DNA of 64,000 bases from the NCBI RefSeq assembly GCF_051200875.1, contig NZ_CP195191.1, forward strand, positions 2,046,001 through 2,110,000, given 5' to 3'. Both the position numbers and the translations under genes were made by a program. Shown here piece by piece: positions 24,676 to 33,501 of the stretch. Every line of letters starts with the position of its first letter. Within the stretch, counting starts at the first letter, position 1. The notes under the pieces are model-generated. The model searched no databases, was not told the origin of the DNA, and saw only the letters and a list, made by a program, of their open reading frames with translations. Source of the stretch: Pseudotabrizicola sp051200875 (lineage in GTDB: Bacteria; Pseudomonadota; Alphaproteobacteria; Rhodobacterales; Rhodobacteraceae).

Positions 24676-25077
24676 CTACTTCTGAATCGACTCCAGAAAG
24701 AGCGCCAAGGACAGAATGCGGCCATGCACCTCAATGACCGATCCATAATCCTCACCTTGGGTCGCAGAGCTTTGGGTGTAAATCGCGCCAAAGACGGGCA
24801 TTACACCGCCATGCCCCCGAACCCCCGTTCTGCCATCTATGATGTGGATGACTGACAGCATCGGAAACTTGCCGTCATTATGCGCCGAAAGTTGGGTCAG
24901 ATCAGGTGTCTCGACGCTGAGGATTTTCGAGATCTCTCCCCCTCCATCACCATTGGCCCCGTGACAGCCTGCACAAGACTGCTCAAACAACATGCGCCCT
25001 GCCTCAACATTCTGGGCCTGCGCGGGAAGGCAAAAAAACAGCAGAGGCAACACTGAGAACCGAGCAAACATATTCAT
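24676..25077 (-). CDS. Small periplasmic c-type cytochrome
   Basis: A 133-aa exported class I cytochrome c. A signal peptide (MNMFARFSVLPLLFFCLPAQAQ) is followed by one heme site, CAGCH at residues 35-39, and a probable Met ligand in the GGVMPVFG segment. No C-terminal anchor. AAGGAG precedes the ATG at 25077. A consensus FNR-type site lies about 100 bp upstream, which suggests induction at low oxygen. No partner enzyme is adjacent, so electron donor and acceptor are unknown; the nap operon starts 8 kb away. The neighbouring trpA gene is separated by 167 bp. Confidence 0.85.
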   Translation of the reverse strand: MNMFARFSVLPLLFFCLPAQAQNVEAGRMLFEQSCAGCHGANGDGGGEISKILSVETPDLTQLSAHNDGKFPMLSVIHIIDGRTGVRGHGGVMPVFGAIYTQSSATQGEDYGSVIEVHGRILSLALFLESIQK

Positions 25078-25170
25078 TCCAGTCACTCCTTTAGCTGTAG
25101 TTTCTGTCCAGCAAGGCAGTCGTTGCCTACCTTGCATTCACCAGCCTGCATGTGTTCTTCTGTGGCGTCG

Positions 25171-25184
25171 TTGACTTGAATCAA
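25171..25184. promoter_or_regulatory. FNR/FnrL-type binding site
   Basis: TTGAC-TTGA-ATCAA fits the CRP/FNR-family consensus TTGAY-N4-RTCAA at every defined position. It is centred about 100 bp before the cytochrome c start and 93 bp before ychF. At a class II spacing it would place a transcript start near 25136 for the cytochrome gene. Confidence 0.7.
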
Positions 25185-25270
25185 CTGATCAGGCTGGCCA
25201 CGGGCGCTTCAAACTTGCGCTTCGAAGACCGATGTGCCTATGAGGGGGCAAATTCAGACTGGAGGAAGCC

Positions 25271-26368
25271 ATGGGCTTCAAGATGGGTATTGTCGGCTTG
25301 CCGAACGTGGGCAAATCGACCCTTTTCAACGCGCTGACGCGCACGGCGGCTGCACAGGCCGCAAACTTCCCTTTCTGCACCATTGAACCCAATGTGGGCG
25401 AAGTGGCCGTGCCGGACGCCCGTCTGGACAAGCTGGCCGCCATTGCCGGATCAAAGCAGATTATCCCGACGCGGATGACCTTTGTTGATATCGCGGGCCT
25501 TGTGCGCGGCGCGTCCAAAGGCGAAGGCCTTGGCAACCAGTTCCTTGCCAATATCCGCGAATGCGACGCCATTGCCCATGTGCTGCGTTGTTTTGAAGAT
25601 GGCGACATCACCCATGTCGAAGGCCGGATCGACCCCGTGGCCGATGCCGAAACCATCGAAACCGAATTGATGCTGGCGGACCTTGAATCCATCGAACGCC
25701 GCCGCGCCAACCTTGCCCGCAAGCTGAAGGGCAATGACAAAGAGGCCGCGGAACAAGACCGTCTGCTGGCTGTCGCGCAAAAGGTGCTGGAAGAGGGCCG
25801 GCCCGCCCGCACCGTGCAGGTCTCGGCAGATGACCAGAAAGCGTGGCGGATGCTGCAACTTCTGACCTCAAAGCCCGTCCTTTACGTCTGCAACGTCGAA
25901 GAGGCCTGCGCCGCCAATGGCAACAGCCAATCGGCCCGCGTGGCCGAAATGGCCGCCAAGCAGGGCGCGGGTTCGGTTGTGATCAGCGCCAAGATCGAAG
26001 AAGAAATAAGCCAGTTGGCCGAAGACGAAGCCGAGATGTTCCTTGGCGAAATGGGTCTGGAAGAAGCCGGTCTCGACCGTCTGATCCGCGCAGGTTACGA
26101 ACTGCTGGGCTTGCAAACCTATTTCACCGTCGGCCCGAAAGAGGCCCGCGCCTGGACCATCACCAAAGGCACGCTCGCCCCGCAGGCCGCAGGCGTGATC
26201 CATGGCGATTTCGAAAAGGGCTTCATCCGGGCCGAAACCGTTGCCTATGAAGATTACATCGCTGGCAAGGGCGAGGCCGGGGCCAAGGAAGCAGGCAAGT
26301 TCCGCGTCGAAGGCAAGACCTATGAAGTCAAAGACGGCGACGTTCTGCACTTCCTCTTCAATGGCTAA
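25271..26368 (+). CDS. ychF: Redox-regulated ATPase YchF (Obg-related)
   Basis: A 365-aa P-loop protein of the Obg/YchF group, which prefers ATP and associates with ribosomes. The G1 loop GLPNVGKS is at residues 8-15, the G3 region DIAGLVRGASKGEGLGN near 70, and the altered G4 motif NVEE (usual NKxD changed, explaining ATP preference) near 204. The C-terminal TGS-like domain holds LQTYFTVGPKEARAWTI and HGDFEKGFIRAE. GGAGG lies 6 bp before the ATG. It has its own terminator and faces the DUF2478 gene. Confidence 0.97.
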   Translation: MGFKMGIVGLPNVGKSTLFNALTRTAAAQAANFPFCTIEPNVGEVAVPDARLDKLAAIAGSKQIIPTRMTFVDIAGLVRGASKGEGLGNQFLANIRECDAIAHVLRCFEDGDITHVEGRIDPVADAETIETELMLADLESIERRRANLARKLKGNDKEAAEQDRLLAVAQKVLEEGRPARTVQVSADDQKAWRMLQLLTSKPVLYVCNVEEACAANGNSQSARVAEMAAKQGAGSVVISAKIEEEISQLAEDEAEMFLGEMGLEEAGLDRLIRAGYELLGLQTYFTVGPKEARAWTITKGTLAPQAAGVIHGDFEKGFIRAETVAYEDYIAGKGEAGAKEAGKFRVEGKTYEVKDGDVLHFLFNG

Positions 26369-26391
26369 GTGCCAACCCAACAGCGAATGAC

Positions 26392-26418
26392 AAAGGGCGG
26401 CTCAAGGCCGCCCTTTTC
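26392..26418. terminator. Bidirectional terminator between ychF and the nap/DUF2478 operon
   Basis: AAAGGGCGGC-TCAAG-GCCGCCCTTTT, arms GGGCGGC/GCCGCCC with A and T tails, in the 68-bp gap between converging genes. Confidence 0.9.
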
Positions 26419-26436
26419 TTTTCTGACCTCTTTGGC

Positions 26437-26946
26437 TCAGGCCGCGCGGCGCAGCAAGGGTCGCGCCCAATCCAGCAGCACGGCAGTATCGGCGGCCAAT
26501 GGAACGGCCTGATCGCCACAGAATTCCTTGAACGCCCCGACATTCAGCCCATTGGTGCCAACGATCACCGGAATGTCGCGTGAAATCGCCTCGGCAATCA
26601 CTTCGCGGAACCCGCGCCCATCGGCCTCATGCTTGCCGAATTTGTTGATCACCAACAACTCCGCCCCATCCAGACGTGCCATCGTTGCGGCCACCGCTTC
26701 CTCCAGCGCCCCCGCATCCAGTCGGCAACCCCGCGAATTCGGCCCCAGATCCTGCGAGATGCGGATCACATCGCCATCGGGCAGCACGCGCACATCCATG
26801 TCGCAAACATGGGTACGGGGACGCGGCGTGTCATGCTGGGTCGTTCCAACCACCCGCACGCCTTCGTCCAAAAGCTGCATCGCCAGCCCCGACAAAGCCC
26901 GGTTCACGGCCCCGTTCTCCGCAGCGATCACATAAGCGAATTTCAT
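26437..26946 (-). CDS. DUF2478 domain protein, last gene of the nap array
   Basis: A 169-aa cytoplasmic protein of the DUF2478 family, a P-loop-like group without an assigned reaction. The N-terminus FAYVIAAENGAVNRAL, the segment CDMDVRVLPDGDVIRISQDLG near 60 and LLVINKFGKHEADGRGFR near 110 are characteristic. GGAAAGG precedes the ATG at 26946. It follows napC after 46 bp on the same strand and before the shared terminator, so it is probably transcribed with nap. DUF2478 genes often occur with molybdate transport or molybdoenzyme genes (knowledge of the family, not shown here), fitting a role in NapA cofactor supply. Confidence 0.8.
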   Translation of the reverse strand: MKFAYVIAAENGAVNRALSGLAMQLLDEGVRVVGTTQHDTPRPRTHVCDMDVRVLPDGDVIRISQDLGPNSRGCRLDAGALEEAVAATMARLDGAELLVINKFGKHEADGRGFREVIAEAISRDIPVIVGTNGLNVGAFKEFCGDQAVPLAADTAVLLDWARPLLRRAA

Positions 26947-26992
26947 CGGCACGCCTTTCCTTGGCTTTGGGGCGCCGGGGCGCCCCATTCCG

Positions 26993-27706
26993 TTAGTTGT
27001 TGCTCAGGAATTTCTCGACTTCAACCTTGGCCGCAGCAACATCGCTTTTCGGCGGCTCGATCACGCCACGGGCTTCCAGATCGGCGACCACATCCTTGTA
27101 GGCCTCCAGATAGTTCGGCGGCAGGTTGTGGGCGATGCCCTGATGGCAGTCGATGCAGGTCATGCCATCGTCCAGTGCTTTCTGATGACTCTCGGCCGCG
27201 CGGTTTTCCTGAAAGGTAAAGTCCATGAATTCAAAAGCATGGCAATTCCGACATTCCTTTGAATCGGTCTTTTTCATCCGCGCCCATTCATTCGAGGCCA
27301 GATCGATACGCTTTTCCTGAAACTTCTCCTCGGTCCAGATCGACTGCGTGATGAAGTGGCCATAAAGCTCTTTCGTCGCCTGCACCTTGCGGATCAGTTT
27401 CGGCCCCCAATCCTTTGGCACATGGCAATCCGGGCAGGTTGCCCGCACGCCCGACCGATTGTTCTGGTGGATCGTGCCCTGATATTCGGCATAGACGTTG
27501 TCCCGCATCTCGTGACAGCCAATGCAGAATTCTTCGCGGTTCGTCATTTCCAGCGCCCAGTGGAACCCACCCCAAAAGATGATCCCGGCAAAAAAGCCGA
27601 TCACCAAAAGGAAGCCCAAGGAAAATACCCCCGACGGAGAGGCGACAAAGCGCCAGATCCTGCGGATCAGGCCCGGACGCGGGGAAGAGGTCGGTTGATC
27701 AGACAT
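26993..27706 (-). CDS. napC: Tetraheme cytochrome NapC
   Basis: Membrane-anchored NapC/NirT quinol dehydrogenase, 237 aa, that passes electrons from the quinol pool to NapB and NapA. One N-terminal anchor (about 25-50) is followed by four heme-binding motifs: CIGCH, CPDCH, CRNCH and CIDCH. The periplasmic domain ends with a short Lys/Glu-rich tail. AAGGG precedes the ATG. It is transcribed 24 bp after napB. Confidence 0.97.
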   Translation of the reverse strand: MSDQPTSSPRPGLIRRIWRFVASPSGVFSLGFLLVIGFFAGIIFWGGFHWALEMTNREEFCIGCHEMRDNVYAEYQGTIHQNNRSGVRATCPDCHVPKDWGPKLIRKVQATKELYGHFITQSIWTEEKFQEKRIDLASNEWARMKKTDSKECRNCHAFEFMDFTFQENRAAESHQKALDDGMTCIDCHQGIAHNLPPNYLEAYKDVVADLEARGVIEPPKSDVAAAKVEVEKFLSNN

Positions 27707-27730
27707 GGTCGTTCACCCTTCGCTTCGCGG

Positions 27731-28171
27731 TCAGTTCGACGGCTGGAACAGGTTGTCCACCAAAGCCGGAGCATCGGCCTGCGGCACATGGCACTGGTTG
27801 CAGAACCAACGGGTGCCTGCGACCTGATCCAACTGGTTGCCTTCCCTGTCCATGTAATGGGTCATCGACAGCGTTGGCGCACCGCGCTCGCCCGCCTTTG
27901 ACCAGTCATGGCAGCCAAGGCATTGGTTTGCCGCAAGGTCGATCTGGTATTGGTCAATCGAATGCGGGATCAGCGGCGGTTGCTGGCGGTAGTTCCGTTT
28001 GAACCGCTTTTCATCCTGATGATAGACGCCATCGACCGGAACATATTCGTCCACATCGCCACCACGCAACGAGTCGACCGGGGCCGAACCCGTGGTCTGC
28101 GCCATGGCAACCAAGCCAAGGCCCGTCAGCCCCGTGGCGATGATCACGCTGAAAAGAAAGGTGTTTTTCAT
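27731..28171 (-). CDS. napB: Diheme cytochrome NapB
   Basis: Periplasmic electron-transfer subunit of the nitrate reductase, 146 aa. Signal peptide of about 25 residues (MKNTFLFSVIIATGLTG..AMA), then PPLIPHSIDQYQI, the first heme motif CLGCH and the second CNQCH, with THYMDREG between them. This matches NapB layout throughout. TGGAGAAA lies before the ATG. 21 bp downstream of napH. Confidence 0.97.
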   Translation of the reverse strand: MKNTFLFSVIIATGLTGLGLVAMAQTTGSAPVDSLRGGDVDEYVPVDGVYHQDEKRFKRNYRQQPPLIPHSIDQYQIDLAANQCLGCHDWSKAGERGAPTLSMTHYMDREGNQLDQVAGTRWFCNQCHVPQADAPALVDNLFQPSN

Positions 28172-28192
28172 CAGGGTTTCTCCATTTCCCGC

Positions 28193-29113
28193 TTAGGCCG
28201 CCGTGCTGGCCTTGGGCGAATCTGAGGACATGTCCGACTTGCGCCCGGGACTGGGGCGCCGATCGAAACGGTGTGTGAAGGTAAAGACATCGACCGAGCA
28301 GACATCGACGCAGCGGCCGCAATTGGTGCAGTCAGAGGACAAGATCAGTGGCGTTTCGTCCGTGGCCCCCCGCAGGGCGGGCGCGATCACCTGCATTTCC
28401 GGGCAAACGGCAAAACAATCCATGCAGTCGTCACAGGCCGAACGGTTCAGGGCCGAAACCCGCAACAGCGCGCCCTTGCCCAACAGCCCGTAAAAGGCAC
28501 CGACAGGGCAAAGATACCCACACCAGCCGCGCCGCGACAAAAGCAGATCAAAAAGGAAAACCCCGATCACAAAGGCCCAGGCGAAACCCACGCCAAAGAT
28601 CAGGGCGCGATGGGCCATCGAGACCGGGTTGACGAATTCCCACGCAATCGTGCCCGTCAGGGCAGAAACACCGAAAACCATCGCCATGACGAACAGACGG
28701 GTCTGACGCTTTGGCTGCCAGCCCTTTTGCAAACCCAGCCGATCGTGCAGCCAGCTTGCCGCATCAGTGACAGGGTTGATCGGGCACACCCACGAACAAT
28801 AAACCCGCCCGCCAATCACCGCATAGGCCAGCCCCACTATCACCGCCCCGATCAGCGCGGTAATCTCTGGCCAATGCCCGGCGGCAATGGATTGCAGCGT
28901 GATAAAGGGGTCGGTCAGCGGCAGAACATCCAGTGTCAGCGAACCGGAAAGGTTGCCCTTGACCCACCACAGGCCTAACCACGGCCCCAACAGGAACAGG
29001 CCTAGAAAGCCCGCCTGCGACAGCCGCCGCAGGATCAGGTAACGGTGCGCACCAAGCCAACCCTTTTGCGCGATGGCCTCTTGTCCAACGGGAAGACGGG
29101 TCTTGAGGCTCAT
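28193..29113 (-). CDS. napH: Quinol dehydrogenase membrane protein NapH
   Basis: Polytopic iron-sulfur protein, 306 aa, with about four or five membrane helices. Two CxxxCP motifs (CSWVCP near 100 and CGYLCP near 198) lie at the membrane face, and two 4Fe-4S sites follow in the C-terminal part (CDDCMDCFAVCP and CTNCGRCVDVC). NapH works with NapG in ubiquinol oxidation for Nap. Its ATG overlaps the napG stop (29110-29113, ATGA). The C-terminal tail is Ser/Pro/Lys-rich. Confidence 0.97.
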   Translation of the reverse strand: MSLKTRLPVGQEAIAQKGWLGAHRYLILRRLSQAGFLGLFLLGPWLGLWWVKGNLSGSLTLDVLPLTDPFITLQSIAAGHWPEITALIGAVIVGLAYAVIGGRVYCSWVCPINPVTDAASWLHDRLGLQKGWQPKRQTRLFVMAMVFGVSALTGTIAWEFVNPVSMAHRALIFGVGFAWAFVIGVFLFDLLLSRRGWCGYLCPVGAFYGLLGKGALLRVSALNRSACDDCMDCFAVCPEMQVIAPALRGATDETPLILSSDCTNCGRCVDVCSVDVFTFTHRFDRRPSPGRKSDMSSDSPKASTAA

Positions 29114-29940
29114 GGTGCCGCCCCCGCCGATGGAAGCTGAAAGCTCGGCACGAACTCGCCCTCATAGCCGCCGGGCGTGGCCAGATTGTCCGTCCCCGGT
29201 CCGGGCAGACGGTCGGGCAGGTCGATCAACTCATCGATAATCCCTTCGCGCTCTTCCCAGCCCTTTTTGTAATGGTCTGCGCCCGAGGCACGGGCCAGCC
29301 GGACCGGCAGCACCTTTATCGCGGCTTCATCCGGCAGAACGCAGGATTTCTCGCATTTGCCGCAGCCCGTGCAATAGTCGGAATGCACGGTCGGCATAAA
29401 GATCGCATGATGGCCGGAACGTTCGTTATGCGACTGCTCCAGCGTGATGGCCTTGTCGATCACCGGGCAGACCCGATAACAGACATCGCAACGCAGACCC
29501 AAAGCGTTCAGGCAGTTTTCCTGATCGATCAGAACCGCCACGCCCATCCGGGCATCGTCGATCGAGGTCAAGGATTTATCCAAAGCCCCGGTCGGGCAGG
29601 CAACGACGCAAGGAATATCGTCACACATTTCGCAAGGCACGTCGCGGGCCGTAAAGAACGGAGTGCCCGTCGCGGCCCCATCTACCCCCAGTTCGGCCAA
29701 GGACAGCGTGTCATAGGGGCAGTCGCGCACGCACAATCCGCAACGAATGCAGGCGGCCAGAAAATCACCCTCGGCCAGTGCCCCCGGCGGGCGCAGCGCC
29801 GTGGCGGGCAGCGCCCGCGCATCGGTGGCGATCCAGCCAAGCCCCATGCCCGCCACAGCGCAGCCCGCGGCCCCGCGCGCCGCATCCCGAAGGAAGCGGC
29901 GGCGGTCCATCGCCTTGGGTTGCGTTTGTGGGGCGGACAT
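29110..29940 (-). CDS. napG: Ferredoxin-type protein NapG
   Basis: Periplasmic iron-sulfur protein, 276 aa, exported by Tat: DRRRFLRDAARGAAG at the N-terminus is a twin-arginine signal. Four 4Fe-4S cysteine clusters are visible: CIRCGLCVRDCP, CEMCDDIPCVVACP, CDVCYRVCP and CTGCGKCEKSC. With NapH it forms the quinol-oxidising branch to NapA. Located between napA and napH. Confidence 0.97.
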   Translation of the reverse strand: MSAPQTQPKAMDRRRFLRDAARGAAGCAVAGMGLGWIATDARALPATALRPPGALAEGDFLAACIRCGLCVRDCPYDTLSLAELGVDGAATGTPFFTARDVPCEMCDDIPCVVACPTGALDKSLTSIDDARMGVAVLIDQENCLNALGLRCDVCYRVCPVIDKAITLEQSHNERSGHHAIFMPTVHSDYCTGCGKCEKSCVLPDEAAIKVLPVRLARASGADHYKKGWEEREGIIDELIDLPDRLPGPGTDNLATPGGYEGEFVPSFQLPSAGAAP

Positions 29941-29966
29941 GGGTTCAGTCTCTCTCTTTCAACCGA

Positions 29967-32456
29967 TCAGGCGCGCTCGATCTTGCAGGCGCATTTCTTG
30001 AAGTCGGTTTCCTTCGAGATCGGGCAGGTCGCGTCCAGTGTCAGCTGGTTGACCAACTGGCCCTCGTCGAACCATGGGAAGAACACCAGACCGCGCGGCA
30101 TCTTGTTGCGGCCCCGGGTTTCCACCCGGCTGTGAACCTCGCCCCGGCGGGTTGACACCACGATCTCTTGGCCGCGACGCAGACCACGATCCTTGGCGTC
30201 ATCCGGGTGCATAAAGACCACCGCTGACGGGAAGGCGCGGTGCAGTTCCGGCACACGGCGCGTCATCGACCCTGAATGCCAGTGCTCCAGCACCCGGCCC
30301 GTCACCAGCCACAGGTCGTAATCTGCATCCGGCGCTTCGGCGGCAGGCTCAAACGGGGCAAAGATGATATTCGCCTTGCCATCCTTCTTGCCGTAGAACT
30401 TCACGCCCTCCCCGGTCTTCACATAGGGGTCATAGCCTTCGCGGAAGCGGTATAGCGTTTCCTTGCCATCGACGACCGGCCAGCGCAGACCGCGCGCCTT
30501 GTGATAGGTTTCGAACTCGGCAAGGTCATGGCCGTGGCCCCGGCCAAAGCTGGCATATTCCTCAAACAGGCCTTTCTGGACGTAAAAGCCAAAGTACTGG
30601 CTTTCGTCGTTGTCAAAGCCCTCTGCGGTCTCGCTCAGCGGGAACCTGTCGACCTGCCCATTGCCGTAAAGCACCTCGAACAGGGACTTGCCTTTGTAGT
30701 CGGGGTTGGCCTCCAAGATCTCGGCGGGCCAGACCTCATCGGTGGTAAAGCGCTTGGAAAATTCCATCAATTGCCACAGGTCGGACTTGGCCTCGCCCGG
30801 CGCCTTCACCTGCTGACGCCAGAACTGGGTCCGGCGTTCGGCATTGCCGTAAGCCCCTTCCTTTTCCACCCACATTGCCGTCGGCAAGATCAGGTCAGCC
30901 GAGGTGGCGGTGACGGTCGGATAGGGGTCGGACACAACGATAAAGTTTTCCGGGTTGCGATAACCGGGATAACCTTCCTCGTTCATGTTCGGCGCAGCCT
31001 GCATGTTGTTGTTGCACTGCACCCAATAGGCGTTGATCTTGCCATCCTTCAGCAGGCGGTTCTGCAACACCGCATGGGCACCGATTTCGCCGTTCAACAA
31101 ACCGGCAGGCAGTTTCCACTGCTTTTCCGAAAAGGCCCGGTGTTCTTCGTTATTCACCACCAGATCAGCCGGCAGACGGTGGGCAAAGGTGCCCACCTCA
31201 CGCGCCGTTCCACAGGCTGAAGGCTGACCGGTCAGCGAGAAGGGAGAGTTGCCGGGTTCCGAGATCTTACCCACCAGCAAATGCACATTGTACATCAGCG
31301 AATTGACCCAGGAACCGCGGGTGTGCTGGTTGAACCCCATCGTCCACAGCGACATCACCTTGCGGTTCGGATCGGCATATTGCTGGGCCAGACGCTCCAG
31401 CTTTGCCGCAGGCACCCCGGACAGTTCCGACACTTTTTCCAAAGTGTATTCCGACACATAGGCCTTGTATTCGTCAAAGGTGATGGGATCGAGCTTGCCC
31501 GTCGTCTTGGGGTCGACCCCTTCTTCCAGCTTATGCGTCGGGCGCAGACCATAGCCGATATTCGTCTGGGCCTTGGTGAAGTTGACGTTCTTGTTGACGA
31601 AGTCCCAGTTCACCGCATCGTTCTGAATGATGTAATTCGCGATGTAATTCAGGATCGCAAGGTCGGTCTGCGGCACGAACACCATGCCATTATCCGCCAG
31701 TTCAAAGCTGCGATGCCCATAGGTTGACAGCACATGCACTTCGCAACCCGGCTTTGTCAGACGCGTATCGGTCAGACGCGACCACAGGATCGGGTGCATC
31801 TCGGCCATGTTCGATCCCCAGAGCACAAAAGTATCTGCGTGCTCGAAATCGTCATAGCAGCCCATCGGCTCGTCGATGCCAAAGGTGCGGATAAAGGCCG
31901 CCACGGCAGAGGCCATGCAGTGCCGCGCATTCGGGTCGATATTGTTGGACCGGAACCCCGCCTTCATCAGCTTGGCGGCCGCATAGCCCTCCCAGACCGT
32001 CCACTGGCCAGAGCCGAACATGCCGATCCCGGTCGGGCCTTTTTCGGCCAAGGCCTTCTTGAACTTCTCGGCCATGATATCAAAGGCCTCATCCCATGAG
32101 ACCGGAGTAAAATCGCCATTCTTGTCATAGACGCCGTTCGACTTGCGCAGCAGGGGCGTGGTCAGGCGGTCCTTGCCGTACATGATCTTCGACAGGAAAT
32201 ACCCCTTGATGCAGTTCAGACCCCGGTTCACCGAGGCTTCCGGGTCACCTTGGGTCGCCACCACGCGGCCATCCTTGGTGCCGACCAGCACAGAACAGCC
32301 CGTGCCGCAGAACCGACAGGCCGCCTTGTCCCAACGAATATCGGGCGTGCCAACCTGCGCGGTCGCCGCTGTAGGAAGGGTGATCCCCGCAGCCGATGCC
32401 GTGACAGCGGCAGCCGTGGCTTTCAACAGGGAACGACGAGATGTCTCGATGGTCAT
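29967..32456 (-). CDS. napA: Periplasmic nitrate reductase catalytic subunit NapA
   Basis: Molybdenum bis-MGD enzyme reducing nitrate to nitrite in the periplasm, 829 aa as in other NapA proteins. The Tat signal ETSRRSLLKATAAAV opens the protein, followed by the 4Fe-4S site around CRFCGTGCSVLVG with a fourth Cys near NRGLNCIKG, and the Mo-ligand Cys in ARHCMASAV. GYWTG-type MGD-binding segments lie toward the C-terminus (VTGRVLEHWHSGSMTRR). GAGGAGG precedes the ATG. Needs NapD as chaperone, encoded just upstream. Confidence 0.98.
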   Translation of the reverse strand: MTIETSRRSLLKATAAAVTASAAGITLPTAATAQVGTPDIRWDKAACRFCGTGCSVLVGTKDGRVVATQGDPEASVNRGLNCIKGYFLSKIMYGKDRLTTPLLRKSNGVYDKNGDFTPVSWDEAFDIMAEKFKKALAEKGPTGIGMFGSGQWTVWEGYAAAKLMKAGFRSNNIDPNARHCMASAVAAFIRTFGIDEPMGCYDDFEHADTFVLWGSNMAEMHPILWSRLTDTRLTKPGCEVHVLSTYGHRSFELADNGMVFVPQTDLAILNYIANYIIQNDAVNWDFVNKNVNFTKAQTNIGYGLRPTHKLEEGVDPKTTGKLDPITFDEYKAYVSEYTLEKVSELSGVPAAKLERLAQQYADPNRKVMSLWTMGFNQHTRGSWVNSLMYNVHLLVGKISEPGNSPFSLTGQPSACGTAREVGTFAHRLPADLVVNNEEHRAFSEKQWKLPAGLLNGEIGAHAVLQNRLLKDGKINAYWVQCNNNMQAAPNMNEEGYPGYRNPENFIVVSDPYPTVTATSADLILPTAMWVEKEGAYGNAERRTQFWRQQVKAPGEAKSDLWQLMEFSKRFTTDEVWPAEILEANPDYKGKSLFEVLYGNGQVDRFPLSETAEGFDNDESQYFGFYVQKGLFEEYASFGRGHGHDLAEFETYHKARGLRWPVVDGKETLYRFREGYDPYVKTGEGVKFYGKKDGKANIIFAPFEPAAEAPDADYDLWLVTGRVLEHWHSGSMTRRVPELHRAFPSAVVFMHPDDAKDRGLRRGQEIVVSTRRGEVHSRVETRGRNKMPRGLVFFPWFDEGQLVNQLTLDATCPISKETDFKKCACKIERA

Positions 32457-32466
32457 TTATGCCTCC

Positions 32467-32730
32467 TCAGCGCACGGGCGCATCGGCCAGTTCGGGGCCG
32501 AGTTGATCGAAATTGTGATAGGTGAGGGTGACAGAGAGCACGCCGGGGATCTGGTGCATCTCCATGATAAGGTCCGAGGCACGCTTCTCGTCCGTATCCT
32601 CGACTGTGGTGACGATCCTGCCCTGATCACAGGCATGAACCTCACAGCCATTGATCAGGGTTATGGCCGCAATGACAGCCTGCGCCTTTTCGGGCGCTGT
32701 CTGGACCAGACAGCCGCAAATGTTCAGCAT
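32467..32730 (-). CDS. napD: NapA maturation chaperone NapD
   Basis: An 87-aa cytoplasmic chaperone binding the NapA Tat signal. MLNICGCLVQTAP at the start and the acidic, ferredoxin-fold-like CEVHACDQGRIVTTVEDTD and IPGVLSVTLTYHN segments are typical of NapD. GAGGAACTGCC precedes the ATG at 32730, which overlaps the end of napF by 7 bp. In-frame sequence upstream of this start is napF antisense in another frame and is not coding. Confidence 0.95.
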   Translation of the reverse strand: MLNICGCLVQTAPEKAQAVIAAITLINGCEVHACDQGRIVTTVEDTDEKRASDLIMEMHQIPGVLSVTLTYHNFDQLGPELADAPVR

Positions 32731-33221
32731 GGCAGTTCCTCGGGTTTGGAAGAGAGTTTTCGCAGCGAGATCGCAGCAGCGGGACAGGACGAAACGCAGG
32801 ACGAACAACCGGTGCAGCCGTCGATGTCGATCACCGGGGCCGCACGCCCGCCGGTCATCAACCGAAACCGGATCGCCCCTTCGTCGCATTGGTCTTCACA
32901 GGCACGGCAGGTCGTTCCGCCCATCGACAGGCAGTCGCCGGTCACAACCGCGCGCATGTCCCAACCCTTGGCCGGAAGAATGGCCTTTGGTTCGCAGGCA
33001 ACGGCGCAAAGGGAACAAAATGTGCAGGTGCCGGCCCAAGGGTTGATCACCGGAAACCCATCGGGGCTGCGGTAGATAATCTCCTCCGGGCAGGCTCCGG
33101 CACAGGCACCACATTGCGTGCAAAGGTCATAAAATCCTGCAACCGCACCGGGTAGAAGGCAGCCCTCCTCCGGCTTTGCCGCTCCCGTCAGGAAGGCGCG
33201 TCTTGCAGCATCATGGTGCAT
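32724..33221 (-). CDS. napF: Ferredoxin-type protein NapF
   Basis: Cytoplasmic iron-sulfur protein, 165 aa, that assists NapA maturation. Three to four 4Fe-4S clusters are visible: CTQCGACAGACP, CTFCSLCAVAC, CRACEDQCD and CTGCSSCVSSCP. First gene of the operon here. napE or napK, often upstream in related bacteria, is not found in the 280 bp before it. An FNR-like site lies about 65 bp upstream of the ATG. Confidence 0.96.
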   Translation of the reverse strand: MHHDAARRAFLTGAAKPEEGCLLPGAVAGFYDLCTQCGACAGACPEEIIYRSPDGFPVINPWAGTCTFCSLCAVACEPKAILPAKGWDMRAVVTGDCLSMGGTTCRACEDQCDEGAIRFRLMTGGRAAPVIDIDGCTGCSSCVSSCPAAAISLRKLSSKPEELPC

Positions 33222-33285
33222 TGCGGGCTCGTCAGTTCGCTATCGTTTCCGACAGATTCGCTAACACGGCCCCGTGATCGGCAAC

Positions 33286-33299
33286 TTGACATAAGTCAT
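33286..33299. promoter_or_regulatory. FNR-like site upstream of the nap operon
   Basis: TTGAC-ATAA-GTCAT differs from the TTGAY-N4-RTCAA consensus only at the last base. Its centre is about 71 bp before napF, leaving about 30 nt of leader if it acts at -41.5. The rest of 33222-33501 is A/T-rich and holds no gene I can support. Confidence 0.55.
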
Positions 33300-33501
33300 G
33301 TCGGCGATTTTTCCCGAAAGTATTTTTTGGCTAATATTATATTTTTGCTATATATTTCTTGCCTAGTTTTTTTGCGCCAAGACTGACTTCCATCACCTTT
33401 GGATCACTCCATCTAAGTCTTTGGAGAACAACAAATCTTGTCCCGCCGACGGCGAGCCGTTTCCAAGGTGGTTCTTGAGACATTTTTAGCGGGAAAACGG
33501 G

